Assembly: GCA_017405875.1 (NCBI GenBank)
Contig: JAFQZM010000018.1
Coordinates: 1-64,000 of the forward strand
Length of the DNA: 64,000 bases
DNA from: a bacterium
GTDB taxonomy: Bacteria > UBP6 > UBA1177
Direction: 5' to 3'
Under the pieces are notes generated by a model. The model saw only the letters and a list, made by a program, of their open reading frames with translations. It had not been told where the DNA came from and ran no database searches. The position numbers and the translations under genes were made by a program. Positions 26,011 through 33,730 of the stretch are shown here, in pieces; the first letter of the stretch is position 1, and every line of letters begins with the position of its first letter.

Positions 26011-27324
26011 ATGCCAACTATCAACAACGATTTTCCTCTTTCAGCAGATGCAAGGAAGGAACATTTAAAAGAAATTATAAGAGATAGTCACCCTATAAGT
26101 TCTGTTAAGGTGCCAGGGCATGGACCGTTACCTGTTTATAGAATTCCGCTTCAGTTTCTATCATACAATCCTTACAATACTCGTTTTTTGTCACAGGCAA
26201 AGACTTGGCAGAAACGACTCGGCCGAAGGCTTAGCAATGAAAGACCAGAGGATGTCGCTAAAATTGAAGATTTCCTTTGGTCATATAAAAAAGACAAAAA
26301 TGAAAATACCATTCATTCACTGATTAATGAGGGACAGCTGCAACCAGGTGTTGTTACGGTTGATGGTTTAATACTTGCTGGGAATCGTAGGTTTAGATTA
26401 CTAAATGAAATCGATCGCAATCCGAAGAAATACAATCCGAATAATGTCAATATTAGTGGTCTAAAGTTTTTTGAAGCGGCTATTATTGATACGGTGCTTA
26501 CGGAGAAAGAAATAGTAAGGTACGAGTCATTTTATCAATATGGTGCAGAGGATAAAGTTGACTATGATCCTATTCAAAAGTATATCGCTGCAAAAGAACA
26601 AAGAGATTATGATTTTTCACCAGAAGAAATAGCTAAGAATTTTGCCGCATTAACAAATGGCGATAAAAAAATCGTCGATAAATGGTTAGATGTATATGAT
26701 TTGATGGCTGAGTACTTAGATTATATTGGTGAACCAGAAATCTATACGGCATTGGCGGAAACAGAGGAATCATTCCTAAACTTGCTTGCTACAATTACAA
26801 GTTTGGCAAGAGGAAGAACTCAAAATGCTAATTGGGATTATGACACAATGGATATTGCTGATTTAAAACTACGCTACTTCGACTACATCAGAATGGGTAA
26901 AAGCACTCATGATTTTAGAGACTTCAAAAAAATATTTTTAAATAAGAGCAGATGGAAAAACTTCAATGCCGAGGTACAGGAACTCATTGATAAAGTTTCT
27001 GAAGAAATTCCAACTATTGATGAGTATCGAAAAAACTATCCTGAAGAGACCGAAGATTGGATTTTAAAAGTACGAAGTACTGATTATAGGAATAAGACTG
27101 AAAAAAAACTGGACAAATTATTTGGTGAAGAAAAATCATATATTTTAAGTAAAGAAGAGGAGGAAACACCCCTTAAAACAGCGCAGAAAGCATATCAGAA
27201 ACTTGAGAAGCTTTTGACTCTTATTGATGCCGGTCTAGATAGCAGTGTCAATTTTGAGGAATTATTAAATAAGGTAAAAGATATACAGAAGATAATAGGG
27301 AAAATTAAACAGATTATTGATTAA
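26011..27324 (+). CDS. ParB/Srx-fold-like protein
   Basis: 437 residues. The N-terminal 140 contain the ParB-type pair of motifs: an IPLQFLSYNPYNTRF stretch (about 45-60) and DGLILAGNRRFRLLNEI (about 116-132), resembling the ParB GxRR nucleotide-binding box. The rest is charged and largely helical with a Glu-rich turn (KEEEETPLK) and a coiled-coil-like end, without a helix-turn-helix I can see. ParB-fold proteins can bind CTP, cut DNA or only bind it; which applies is unknown. It lies between the methyltransferase and the helicase with short gaps (12 and 8 bp), so a role in the same complex is inferred. Confidence 0.65.
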   Translation: MPTINNDFPLSADARKEHLKEIIRDSHPISSVKVPGHGPLPVYRIPLQFLSYNPYNTRFLSQAKTWQKRLGRRLSNERPEDVAKIEDFLWSYKKDKNENTIHSLINEGQLQPGVVTVDGLILAGNRRFRLLNEIDRNPKKYNPNNVNISGLKFFEAAIIDTVLTEKEIVRYESFYQYGAEDKVDYDPIQKYIAAKEQRDYDFSPEEIAKNFAALTNGDKKIVDKWLDVYDLMAEYLDYIGEPEIYTALAETEESFLNLLATITSLARGRTQNANWDYDTMDIADLKLRYFDYIRMGKSTHDFRDFKKIFLNKSRWKNFNAEVQELIDKVSEEIPTIDEYRKNYPEETEDWILKVRSTDYRNKTEKKLDKLFGEEKSYILSKEEEETPLKTAQKAYQKLEKLLTLIDAGLDSSVNFEELLNKVKDIQKIIGKIKQIID

Positions 27325-27332
27325 GTAACGAT

Positions 27333-29276
27333 ATGAAGATAAAAATCAGTACACATGAAAATGGCGAGTCATTTGTCATTACCCCTATAGACTTTAATGT
27401 AACTGACATTCGCGGGATAAAAGTTTACATAAAGAATTTAAACGGTGGATATGTGGATGGCAATAATATTATCATACCAATATCCAATGTTGACGTGCTT
27501 GATTTGTATCATAAAACCGCTGAATTATTCAAAAATAGATTCAAATGTCAAATCGAGAATGATCAGCATTCTGGTTCATTACTAGAAGATGCTGTTAATG
27601 AAGAAAAACGGTTTCAATCCTTTTCTGCTAAAGCATACGCTATTAGAAATAATGATGTTGATAACAGCGAGCTATCGGATTTTCTGAATTGCATTAAACA
27701 AGATAGCTTTGTTCGGACTCTGAAACCTTTTCAAATTTTATCTGCATACCATCTTGCATTTTCACATAATGCATGTAACTTTTCGGTCCCTGGTGCTGGC
27801 AAAACATCAACAGTATTAGCTGCTTATGCTTATTTAGTTAATAGAAACGAAATTGATAAATTGTTGGTTGTTGGGCCGTTGGCATCATTTCTTGCATGGA
27901 AAAAAGAGTATTTCTTTTGTTTTGGCAAAACTCCTAAATTACTCGAAATCATGGGTGGTACTCCTGAAAAGCGGATTAACAACGAACTGATACGTTCAAA
28001 TGTCGATTTGGATTTAGTATTAGTCAGTTATGACAGCGTCAGTAGTCATCTTGACGAACTTCTGTTTTTCCTAAGGAATAACAGAACCATGGTCGTTCTT
28101 GATGAAGCTCATAGGATAAAAAATGTGGAAGATGGAGTTCGCAGCAACGCCACGCTTCAGTTATCCCTTCCTGCTCGATCAAGAGTGGTTTTAACAGGTA
28201 CTCCAGCACCTAATAGCTATGTCGATTTATATAATCTATATAGATTTATCTGGCCTTCGCATAATATTATCGGGTTCTCTGTTCCCCAACTTGCTTATAT
28301 GAGTAAGCACGAAGGAGATGCTAGAGTTGGTGAATTGATTTCAAGGATAGCTCCATTCTATATACGAATTAGGAAAAGTGACTTGAAATTGCCGAATCCG
28401 GAGTTCCTCCCTCCTTTTACTGTGCAAATGTCTCCTATGCAAGCTAAAATCTATGATGCTATTGCAAATATGACAGTAGGAAGACTAGAAGATAATTCTT
28501 CGTCTGTCACAAGCAGGTTGTCTTCGATTATTCGATTGAGGCAAGCTGCAACAAATCCGGCTCTTTTAAGCCATAAATTAGATGATGATTATGATGATTC
28601 AAATGACTCTCTTACCAGAATGCCATTAGATAGCAGTCTCAATGTCAGTGATGAAATAATGAGACTTATCCAATCATACAAGGATTCAGAAATTCCTTAT
28701 AAATTTATAACGGCAGGTAAAATAACTAAAGACATCTTAGATGAAGGCGGTAAGCTAGTCATTTGGTGTGAGTTTATCGGTACATGTGATGATTTAAGTG
28801 CTTATTTTTTTAGCATAGGCATTGATAATAAAATACTTTACGGCAAAACTGATTATGTGAGTCGTGAAAATATTATTAATGAGTTTACGAATAAAGAAAA
28901 CCCATCTTCATTCAATGTCATTATTGCAAACCCTCATGCCGTAGGCGAATCAATATCGCTTCATACTACATGCCATAACGCACTGTACCTTGAGCAAAGT
29001 TTCAATGCTGGAACATATATGCAATCTAAGGACAGGATTCATCGTGTAGGTTTGCTTGATAGTGATGTGACTCGTTATTACTATATCCATTCGGCAGATA
29101 CTATTGACAAAGTAGTGTTTGATCGTGTCAATAAGAAAGAAAATAGGATGCTTGAACTAGTAGAAAGTCAGGATATTCCGTTGATTGCTGACAATCAGGA
29201 TTTTCTAGAAGACAATGAAGACGATATCAAGGCAATAATAAGAGGTTATTATGAGTACAGATCTAAACATATTTGA
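27333..29276 (+). CDS. SNF2-family DNA translocase/helicase
   Basis: 647 residues. Walker A VPGAGKT (152-158), DEAH (257-260) in VVLDEAHRIKN, motif III TGTPAPNSYVDLYNL, and in the C-terminal RecA-like lobe NPHAVGESISLHTTC and QSKDRIHRVG (motif VI) mark a superfamily 2 SNF2-type ATPase. About 120 residues precede the motor and have no recognised domain. SNF2 motors in defence systems translocate on DNA before nuclease action. The gene follows the ParB-like gene by 8 bp and overlaps the DUF3883 gene by 26 bp, which implies tight co-expression. Confidence 0.9.
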   Translation: MKIKISTHENGESFVITPIDFNVTDIRGIKVYIKNLNGGYVDGNNIIIPISNVDVLDLYHKTAELFKNRFKCQIENDQHSGSLLEDAVNEEKRFQSFSAKAYAIRNNDVDNSELSDFLNCIKQDSFVRTLKPFQILSAYHLAFSHNACNFSVPGAGKTSTVLAAYAYLVNRNEIDKLLVVGPLASFLAWKKEYFFCFGKTPKLLEIMGGTPEKRINNELIRSNVDLDLVLVSYDSVSSHLDELLFFLRNNRTMVVLDEAHRIKNVEDGVRSNATLQLSLPARSRVVLTGTPAPNSYVDLYNLYRFIWPSHNIIGFSVPQLAYMSKHEGDARVGELISRIAPFYIRIRKSDLKLPNPEFLPPFTVQMSPMQAKIYDAIANMTVGRLEDNSSSVTSRLSSIIRLRQAATNPALLSHKLDDDYDDSNDSLTRMPLDSSLNVSDEIMRLIQSYKDSEIPYKFITAGKITKDILDEGGKLVIWCEFIGTCDDLSAYFFSIGIDNKILYGKTDYVSRENIINEFTNKENPSSFNVIIANPHAVGESISLHTTCHNALYLEQSFNAGTYMQSKDRIHRVGLLDSDVTRYYYIHSADTIDKVVFDRVNKKENRMLELVESQDIPLIADNQDFLEDNEDDIKAIIRGYYEYRSKHI

Positions 29277-30162
29277 CATCCTATTGGATCCTTCGGATAT
29301 GTTTTCATTCTACCAGAAAATAGGAACTGTTCTCAAAAATGATCGTGATATTGCTACTGAGCGTGTCCGAGGAAAAGCTTTGCTCAACACGTTGTCTTTG
29401 TTGTCGTACACCAGCATGATTCTGAAGTACAATGGAGAATATACGAAACTCATAGACTGCAAAACGTATGAATCGTTTTATGCTGAATTGTTTGCACGAA
29501 TAAAGAATATATTCTCAGATGAAGTCGCTGTTATTATTAACTGTGACAAGCATTATGATGAGACAAAGAATTTATTCTATATCTATGCTAACGATATTCC
29601 ATTAAGGTATATGGGATTGGCTATGTTGATGGAACAAATACATGTGTTCGATAGAATTAATCAGAGAGAATATTTTATAGGCATTGAAGAATATAAACAA
29701 TCTATTGTGGAATACAGCAAACAAAGGAAAAAAGAAATTTCTTTGGAACAATTGAAAAATAAAATTGAGGAAAATGAAAAAGCTGGCGAGATGTCAGAAC
29801 AGTTTGTGCTAGATTACGAGAAAAAAAGATTAGGTGCACCTAAAAACCTATTAGTGAAAAGAGTGTCTGAGATTGATGTTACGTTGGGATATGATATCGT
29901 TTCTTTCAACTCTTCTCAGTCCCAACAACCAGATCGTTTTATTGAAGTCAAGTCTGTTTCTAAAGAAGGTTTTTTCTGGTCAAGAAACGAGTACGAAATC
30001 GCTAAATTAAAAGGGGAAAACTATTACTTGTACTTAGTCGAATTAGGTCGAGTCGGCGACCCTGAATATATTCCAGACATAATACAAAACCCAGCAATGA
30101 CTGTTATGAAATCCGAAGGATGGTTTGTAGAAGCAGAATCTTATCACATCAAACGCATATGA
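29251..30162 (+). CDS. DUF3883 domain protein
   Basis: 303 residues. The first 165 or so are helical without a recognised domain. The C-terminal part (about 185-300) matches DUF3883: YEKKRLGAP, LGYDIVSFNSS, RFIEVKSVSKEG, WSRNEYEIAKLKG and YYLYLVE. The pattern Glu/Asp...Asp...Glu-x-Lys recalls the PD-(D/E)XK nuclease fold, and DUF3883 is common in defence operons. It overlaps the helicase end by 26 bp, with AGAGG before ATG 29251. A nuclease or DNA-sensing role is inference. Confidence 0.8.
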   Translation: MSTDLNIFDILLDPSDMFSFYQKIGTVLKNDRDIATERVRGKALLNTLSLLSYTSMILKYNGEYTKLIDCKTYESFYAELFARIKNIFSDEVAVIINCDKHYDETKNLFYIYANDIPLRYMGLAMLMEQIHVFDRINQREYFIGIEEYKQSIVEYSKQRKKEISLEQLKNKIEENEKAGEMSEQFVLDYEKKRLGAPKNLLVKRVSEIDVTLGYDIVSFNSSQSQQPDRFIEVKSVSKEGFFWSRNEYEIAKLKGENYYLYLVELGRVGDPEYIPDIIQNPAMTVMKSEGWFVEAESYHIKRI

Positions 30163-30183
30163 TTTCTAACAAAAAGGCCTTTC

Positions 30184-30621
30184 ATGAAGCATCAGAAACT
30201 CTCAACAACGCCTGAGATATCAAAGCGTATGGCAAATGTCCATTTGAAGGCAGGCAAAGCAGAAGTGACGTTGGCAAAGGAACTCTGGAAGAAAGGTCTT
30301 CGATATCGTAAGAACTATAAAAAACTCCCCGGTTCTCCAGATATAGCTATTTTAAAATACCATATTGCAGTCTTTGTTGATGGGGAATTCTGGCATGGAA
30401 AAGACTGGGATCAAAAGAAAACACGATTGAAATCTAACCAGGGATACTGGATTGAAAAAATCGAAGAAAACATAACTCGCGACAAGAGAAATGATTTGCT
30501 ACTATCTGAAATGGGTTGGAAACCGATCCACTTCTGGGAGAAAGATGTAAACAGAAATTTAGGATTTTGCATCAACACGATTTTGGGCAACATTTATGAT
30601 TTTAAAGGAGAATATATATGA
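30184..30621 (+). CDS. Vsr-like DNA endonuclease (first copy)
   Basis: 145 residues of Vsr fold: TTPEISKRMANVHLKAGKAEV, LRYRKNYKKLPGSPDIAI with Asp53, then FVDGEFWHGKDW (64-75) with His71, and the late RDKRNDLLLSEMGWKPIHFWE. Vsr nicks T:G mismatches formed by deamination of 5-methylcytosine, so a partner for the methyltransferase is expected. It lacks the Cys zinc ligands of classical Vsr (GCFWH is GEFWH here), so zinc binding and mismatch specificity may differ. It is in the AT-rich operon and overlaps the next gene as ATGA. It may be the system nuclease rather than a repair enzyme. Confidence 0.8.
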   Translation: MKHQKLSTTPEISKRMANVHLKAGKAEVTLAKELWKKGLRYRKNYKKLPGSPDIAILKYHIAVFVDGEFWHGKDWDQKKTRLKSNQGYWIEKIEENITRDKRNDLLLSEMGWKPIHFWEKDVNRNLGFCINTILGNIYDFKGEYI

Positions 30622-31805
30622 ATTCGGTCAATCATATACCATTCAAGGAATTAAAAAATGCCAAGCTTCTTGTTGATACAGTATATGAAGGAGGAAGCGA
30701 CAAAAACATAAACAGCGAAGTGTTATCCAAGCTTCTTCATGTAGGCAATTCTGGCGGATTCAGAAAATGTATGAAGGTGCTTGATGGTAAAAAAACAACA
30801 GAGGCAGCATATGTTTGCATTTATACTACTGGAGAAGAGCTCGAGTGGCGAGATGAACTCGATCGAACACTTGGGCGTTTTACATACTGGGGTGACAATC
30901 GAAAAGCTGGAAACCCTCTGACAGAAACAAAATTTAGAGGGAATGCTTTTCTCCAAGAATCTTTTTCTAAACTTGCACTTGGCTTAAGAAAACAGATAGC
31001 TCCTGTATTTGTGTTTGAGAAATATTGTGGCCGTGACATGGTATTCCGTGGACTCGCTGTTCCTGGCGATAGAAGAATGAACCCACAAGAAGCTCTAGTG
31101 TCAGTTTGGGCACAAAACAATGATGGACGCTATCAGAATTATAAAGCAACATTTACAATACTTGACGTTCCTGAAATTGCTCATGAATGGCTGACAGATT
31201 TAAAAAACGGGTCTGGTTATCAAAGTGAATATGCTCCAAAGGTATGGAAGGCTTGGGTCGACAAAGGGATATATACCCCTCTGATAACTGAAAAAAACCC
31301 CATACTCTACCGAAAAGCAAATGAGCAGTTACCTGTGCAAGGAACCATTGAGTTTTCAATGCTTGACCGTATAATTTCTTTTTTTGATAACCCTTACCTT
31401 TTTGAAAAATTTGCATGTAAAATCGCGCAAATCATGGATTCTAATATCATCAGTATCGAACAAACAAGACAGACACGAGATGGTGGGCGCGATGCAATTG
31501 GAAAGTATCGTGTTGGATTATCGTCAGGTGGCATTGAGTTGGAATTTGCACTGGAAGCTAAAAGGTATAATCTTAACCACTCTGTTGGAGTAAAGGAGAC
31601 GTCCAGGCTGATATCAAGAATAAAACATCGTCAGTTCGGTATTTTTGTAACGACCTCGTTTATCAGTGATCAAGCATACAAGGAAATCATTGAAGATCAG
31701 CAACAAATAGTTATTATCTCCGGGAAGGATATAATAGACATTCTTTTTTCAGCAGGAATCAACAGCCTGGCAATTTTAGAAGATTGGCTTAAAGCTAATT
31801 TTTAA
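30618..31805 (+). CDS. AspBHI/MspJI-like restriction endonuclease
   Basis: 395 residues in two domains. The N-terminal part (1-200) has FKELKNAKLLVDTVYEGG and LLHVGNSGGFRK, strings typical of the AspBHI N-terminal SRA-like recognition domain. The C-terminal part (255-390) is Mrr-like: TRDGGRDAIG (286-295) and LEAKRYN (312-318) supply the D...ExK nuclease set, followed by FGIFVTTSFIS. Enzymes of the MspJI family cut DNA that carries 5-methylcytosine, which fits oddly with the methyltransferase in the same operon. It overlaps the Vsr-like gene by 4 bp and ends the AT-rich block; TAA lies at 31803-31805. Confidence 0.75.
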   Translation: MNSVNHIPFKELKNAKLLVDTVYEGGSDKNINSEVLSKLLHVGNSGGFRKCMKVLDGKKTTEAAYVCIYTTGEELEWRDELDRTLGRFTYWGDNRKAGNPLTETKFRGNAFLQESFSKLALGLRKQIAPVFVFEKYCGRDMVFRGLAVPGDRRMNPQEALVSVWAQNNDGRYQNYKATFTILDVPEIAHEWLTDLKNGSGYQSEYAPKVWKAWVDKGIYTPLITEKNPILYRKANEQLPVQGTIEFSMLDRIISFFDNPYLFEKFACKIAQIMDSNIISIEQTRQTRDGGRDAIGKYRVGLSSGGIELEFALEAKRYNLNHSVGVKETSRLISRIKHRQFGIFVTTSFISDQAYKEIIEDQQQIVIISGKDIIDILFSAGINSLAILEDWLKANF

Positions 31806-31843
31806 CAACCGACGTCCTCACACCAACACAGCGCCACAAAAAC

Positions 31844-32335
31844 ATGTCCCATATCCGCAGCAAAAACACGAAACCCGAGCTCAAGGTCCGCAGATGGCTG
31901 TGGGAGCACGGCTACCGCTACCGCCTGAACGTGAAGGATATTCCGGGAAAACCCGACATCGTGATGAGGAAATACAAAACCGTGATTTTCGTGAACGGCT
32001 GTTTCTGGCACGGTCACGTTGGGTGCGACAAATTCGTGATGCCGAAATCGAATGTCGGGTTCTGGCGATCCAAAATCTCCCGCAACCGCGAGCGCGACCG
32101 CAAAAACTACAAAATCCTTCAGGAAGCCGGCTGGAACGTCATCGTTGTCTGGGAATGCGGGCTGAAATCATCCTCTTTCGAAGAGACGATGGCGAAAGTC
32201 ATCTCCAAAATCGGCAAAAACCCGCAAAAACCTTTTGAATACCCCGCCCCTGACAGCGGTTTCGCCGCCGCAGCGGAACCGGATGCAGAATACAAAGCCA
32301 CTGAAGCAAACGCATTTAAGAAAAATAAAAATTAA
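31844..32335 (+). CDS. vsr: Vsr very-short-patch repair endonuclease, 5' end damaged
   Basis: 163 residues from ATG 31844, canonical Vsr: NTKPELKVRRWLWEHGYRYR, DIPGKPDIVM with Asp38, VNGCFWHGHVGCDKFVMPKS with His56, His58 and Cys ligands, and NRERDRKNYKILQEAGWNV. Normal Vsr has some 12-18 residues before MSHIR. The bases just upstream, in frame from 31802, encode exactly that conserved N-terminus (DVLTPTQRHKN) but contain no ATG, GTG or TTG back to the in-frame stop at 31796-31798, and ATG 31844 has no ribosome site. So the start seems lost. Codons are GC-rich like the host, unlike the preceding operon. Extra C-terminal tail of about 30 residues (Ala/Pro/Glu, then Lys/Asn). Confidence 0.85.
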   Translation: MSHIRSKNTKPELKVRRWLWEHGYRYRLNVKDIPGKPDIVMRKYKTVIFVNGCFWHGHVGCDKFVMPKSNVGFWRSKISRNRERDRKNYKILQEAGWNVIVVWECGLKSSSFEETMAKVISKIGKNPQKPFEYPAPDSGFAAAAEPDAEYKATEANAFKKNKN

Positions 32336-32360
32336 ATTAGAAAAAATTTTTCATTTTATC

Positions 32361-32388
32361 TTGACATTTTTATTTTCATCTCTATACT
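32361..32388 (+). promoter_or_regulatory. Strong sigma70-type promoter of a short transcript
   Basis: TTGACA (32361-32366) and TATACT (32383-32388) are spaced 16 bp apart. No gene starts downstream; a terminator closes the unit 60-90 bp later. Confidence 0.75.
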
Positions 32389-32393
32389 TCTTG

Positions 32394-32476
32394 GTCGGAA
32401 GGTCTCCATTAACCTGCGGATTTCCGCAAAGAGATGAAGATTAACGAGGGCTGCTTTCGGGCAGCCTATTTTTTTT
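32394..32476 (+). ncRNA. Candidate small RNA, about 80 nt
   Basis: Transcription from the promoter at 32361 would begin near 32394. The RNA would contain an outer stem GTCTC (32402-32406)/GAGAT (32431-32435) enclosing TGCGG-ATTT-CCGCA (32415-32428). It would end in a terminator GGCTGC/GCAGCC (32449-32454 with 32461-32466) followed by T8 (32469-32476). The string ATTAAC occurs twice. It matches no RNA family I know. There is no coding sequence of sensible length inside. Confidence 0.55.
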
Positions 32477-32532
32477 GAGGAAAACTTTGTTCTCTCTGAA
32501 AAATAATCTGAAATTCATTTCTATAGAAATAT

Positions 32533-32959
32533 GTGATTCCGCTTTCTTCCGCTAAGGAAAAACACAAATCATGGAAAAATGTCGATATCGACCGTTTTCT
32601 AATTTTTGAAAACTGCAAAAAGTCTGAAAAAGCACTTAACGGCATCTATACGGAAAAATCCCGACGGTTCGCTGAAACACATCATTTCAGTCATAGATCT
32701 GAAAAAAATGATTCCTGTAAAATCAGGACTTTACTCCGAAATAAACTTGAATTTTTCTCCCGATGATTCTGAAGACATGAAAAAATACAAGGTCTTGTTA
32801 AACATCGAATACTCTTTCTGCATCAAAATTATCGATTCTGTTGTTCAAAAAGCCTCGAATTTATACGATAATCAGAAATCAACCGGCAAAATCGCGAAAT
32901 TCTGCTGCGATTTTAATCTGCTTGAAGAAAAAAGCAGGGAATACGACACTAAATCATAA
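32533..32959 (+). pseudogene. Frameshifted small gene of unknown function
   Basis: Two reading frames abut. From GTG 32533 the first reads ...FLIFENCKKSEKALNGIYTEK, and the second, from about 32659 to TAA 32957-32959, reads NPDGSLKHIISVIDLKKM... to the end. They join seamlessly if one A is added to the A5 run at 32654-32658, giving about 142 residues with natural sequence (YTEKNPDGSLKH). The second frame contains a helical IEYSFCIKIIDSVV stretch. So this is either a one-base deletion pseudogene, a sequencing slip or slippage-dependent expression. It lies between the small RNA and the third polyene block; family unknown. Confidence 0.5.
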
Positions 32960-33003
32960 AAACCCGATGCCTCCTACTCATTCTGCCGCTGTAACAGGAA
33001 ATT

Positions 33004-33031
33004 TTGCAAAATACGCGCGGTTTTATATATT
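33004..33031 (+). promoter_or_regulatory. Promoter of the apeL-M-O-like block
   Basis: TTGCAA (33004-33009) and TATATT (33026-33031), 16 bp apart, followed by CCGACG. The -35 region TTTGCAAAATACGC closely resembles TTTGCAAAAACGCC at the 16869 promoter. The start codon is at 33095. Confidence 0.5.
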
Positions 33032-33094
33032 CCGACGTTTTTTTCGGGAAATTATGTCCTGAATCGTTGAAAACGGATAAACACAGAGGTCGAC

Positions 33095-33730
33095 ATGAAA
33101 AAATTTTCAAAAATACTGGTTTTTTTGGTTGCGATCTTCGCTATTTTCCCCCTTTTTCCGGCTGAAGAGCTCACTTTCGAGACGATATGCAGGCACCTTG
33201 CGGCATACAAGAAAACGACTGGTGAATTTACGCAGATAAAGACGAGCGCGCTCAAAAAAAGCCTGAAATCTTCGGGAACTTTCATCCTCACGAGAGACGG
33301 TGTCGTCTGGAAAACGCTGAAGCCGGTCCCGTCGAAAGTCGCAATAATCGATGCCTACATGATAACGACCGACGCAAAGGGGAAAAAGACGGCGAAAAGC
33401 ATGCTGGGCAGCGACACTTTTCTCAAAGTCAATGACATAGTTTCTTCACTTTTTGCTGGAAACGCGGCTGAGATAAACAAGAATTTCAAGGTGAATTTCA
33501 AGGCGGTAAGTGCTGAAAAATGGGAAGCTTTGCTCGTTCCGAAAGACAAGACCATCTCTTATGCGATCAGTTCGATGAGCATGAAGGGAACTTTCGTCAA
33601 AGGCTCGGTCTCGATATTCATGGCCGAGATATACCTTGCCGACGGAGGCAGCTTAAGCTACATTTTCGAGCACCAGAAACACCCGGAAAAACTTACGCAA
33701 GAGGAATTGGATGAATTCAAAAAAGACTAA
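33095..33730 (+). CDS. apeL: LolA-like periplasmic lipid carrier (ApeL-like)
   Basis: 211 residues with a signal peptide (MKKFSKILVFLVAIFAIFPLFPA) and a LolA-type half-barrel: ICRHLAAYKKTTGEFTQIKT, LKSSGTFILTRDGVVWKT, TFLKVNDIVSSLFAG. LolA-like proteins carry acylated cargo across the periplasm; in APE clusters the homologue is thought to move the polyene lipid. AGAGGT precedes ATG 33095. It overlaps the exporter gene by 20 bp. Order (carrier-exporter-ketosynthase) fits apeL-apeM-apeO, with apeN missing. Confidence 0.85.
   Translation: MKKFSKILVFLVAIFAIFPLFPAEELTFETICRHLAAYKKTTGEFTQIKTSALKKSLKSSGTFILTRDGVVWKTLKPVPSKVAIIDAYMITTDAKGKKTAKSMLGSDTFLKVNDIVSSLFAGNAAEINKNFKVNFKAVSAEKWEALLVPKDKTISYAISSMSMKGTFVKGSVSIFMAEIYLADGGSLSYIFEHQKHPEKLTQEELDEFKKD

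Noticed and set aside
24397-31805. DISARM or BREX identity for the AT-rich operon
   Set aside because: No DrmA/DrmB/DrmC-like protein, no BrxC, PglZ or BrxL; only the methyltransferase and SNF2 motor are shared.
32394-32476. Riboswitch
   Set aside because: The transcript ends before any gene, and no known aptamer core was recognised.
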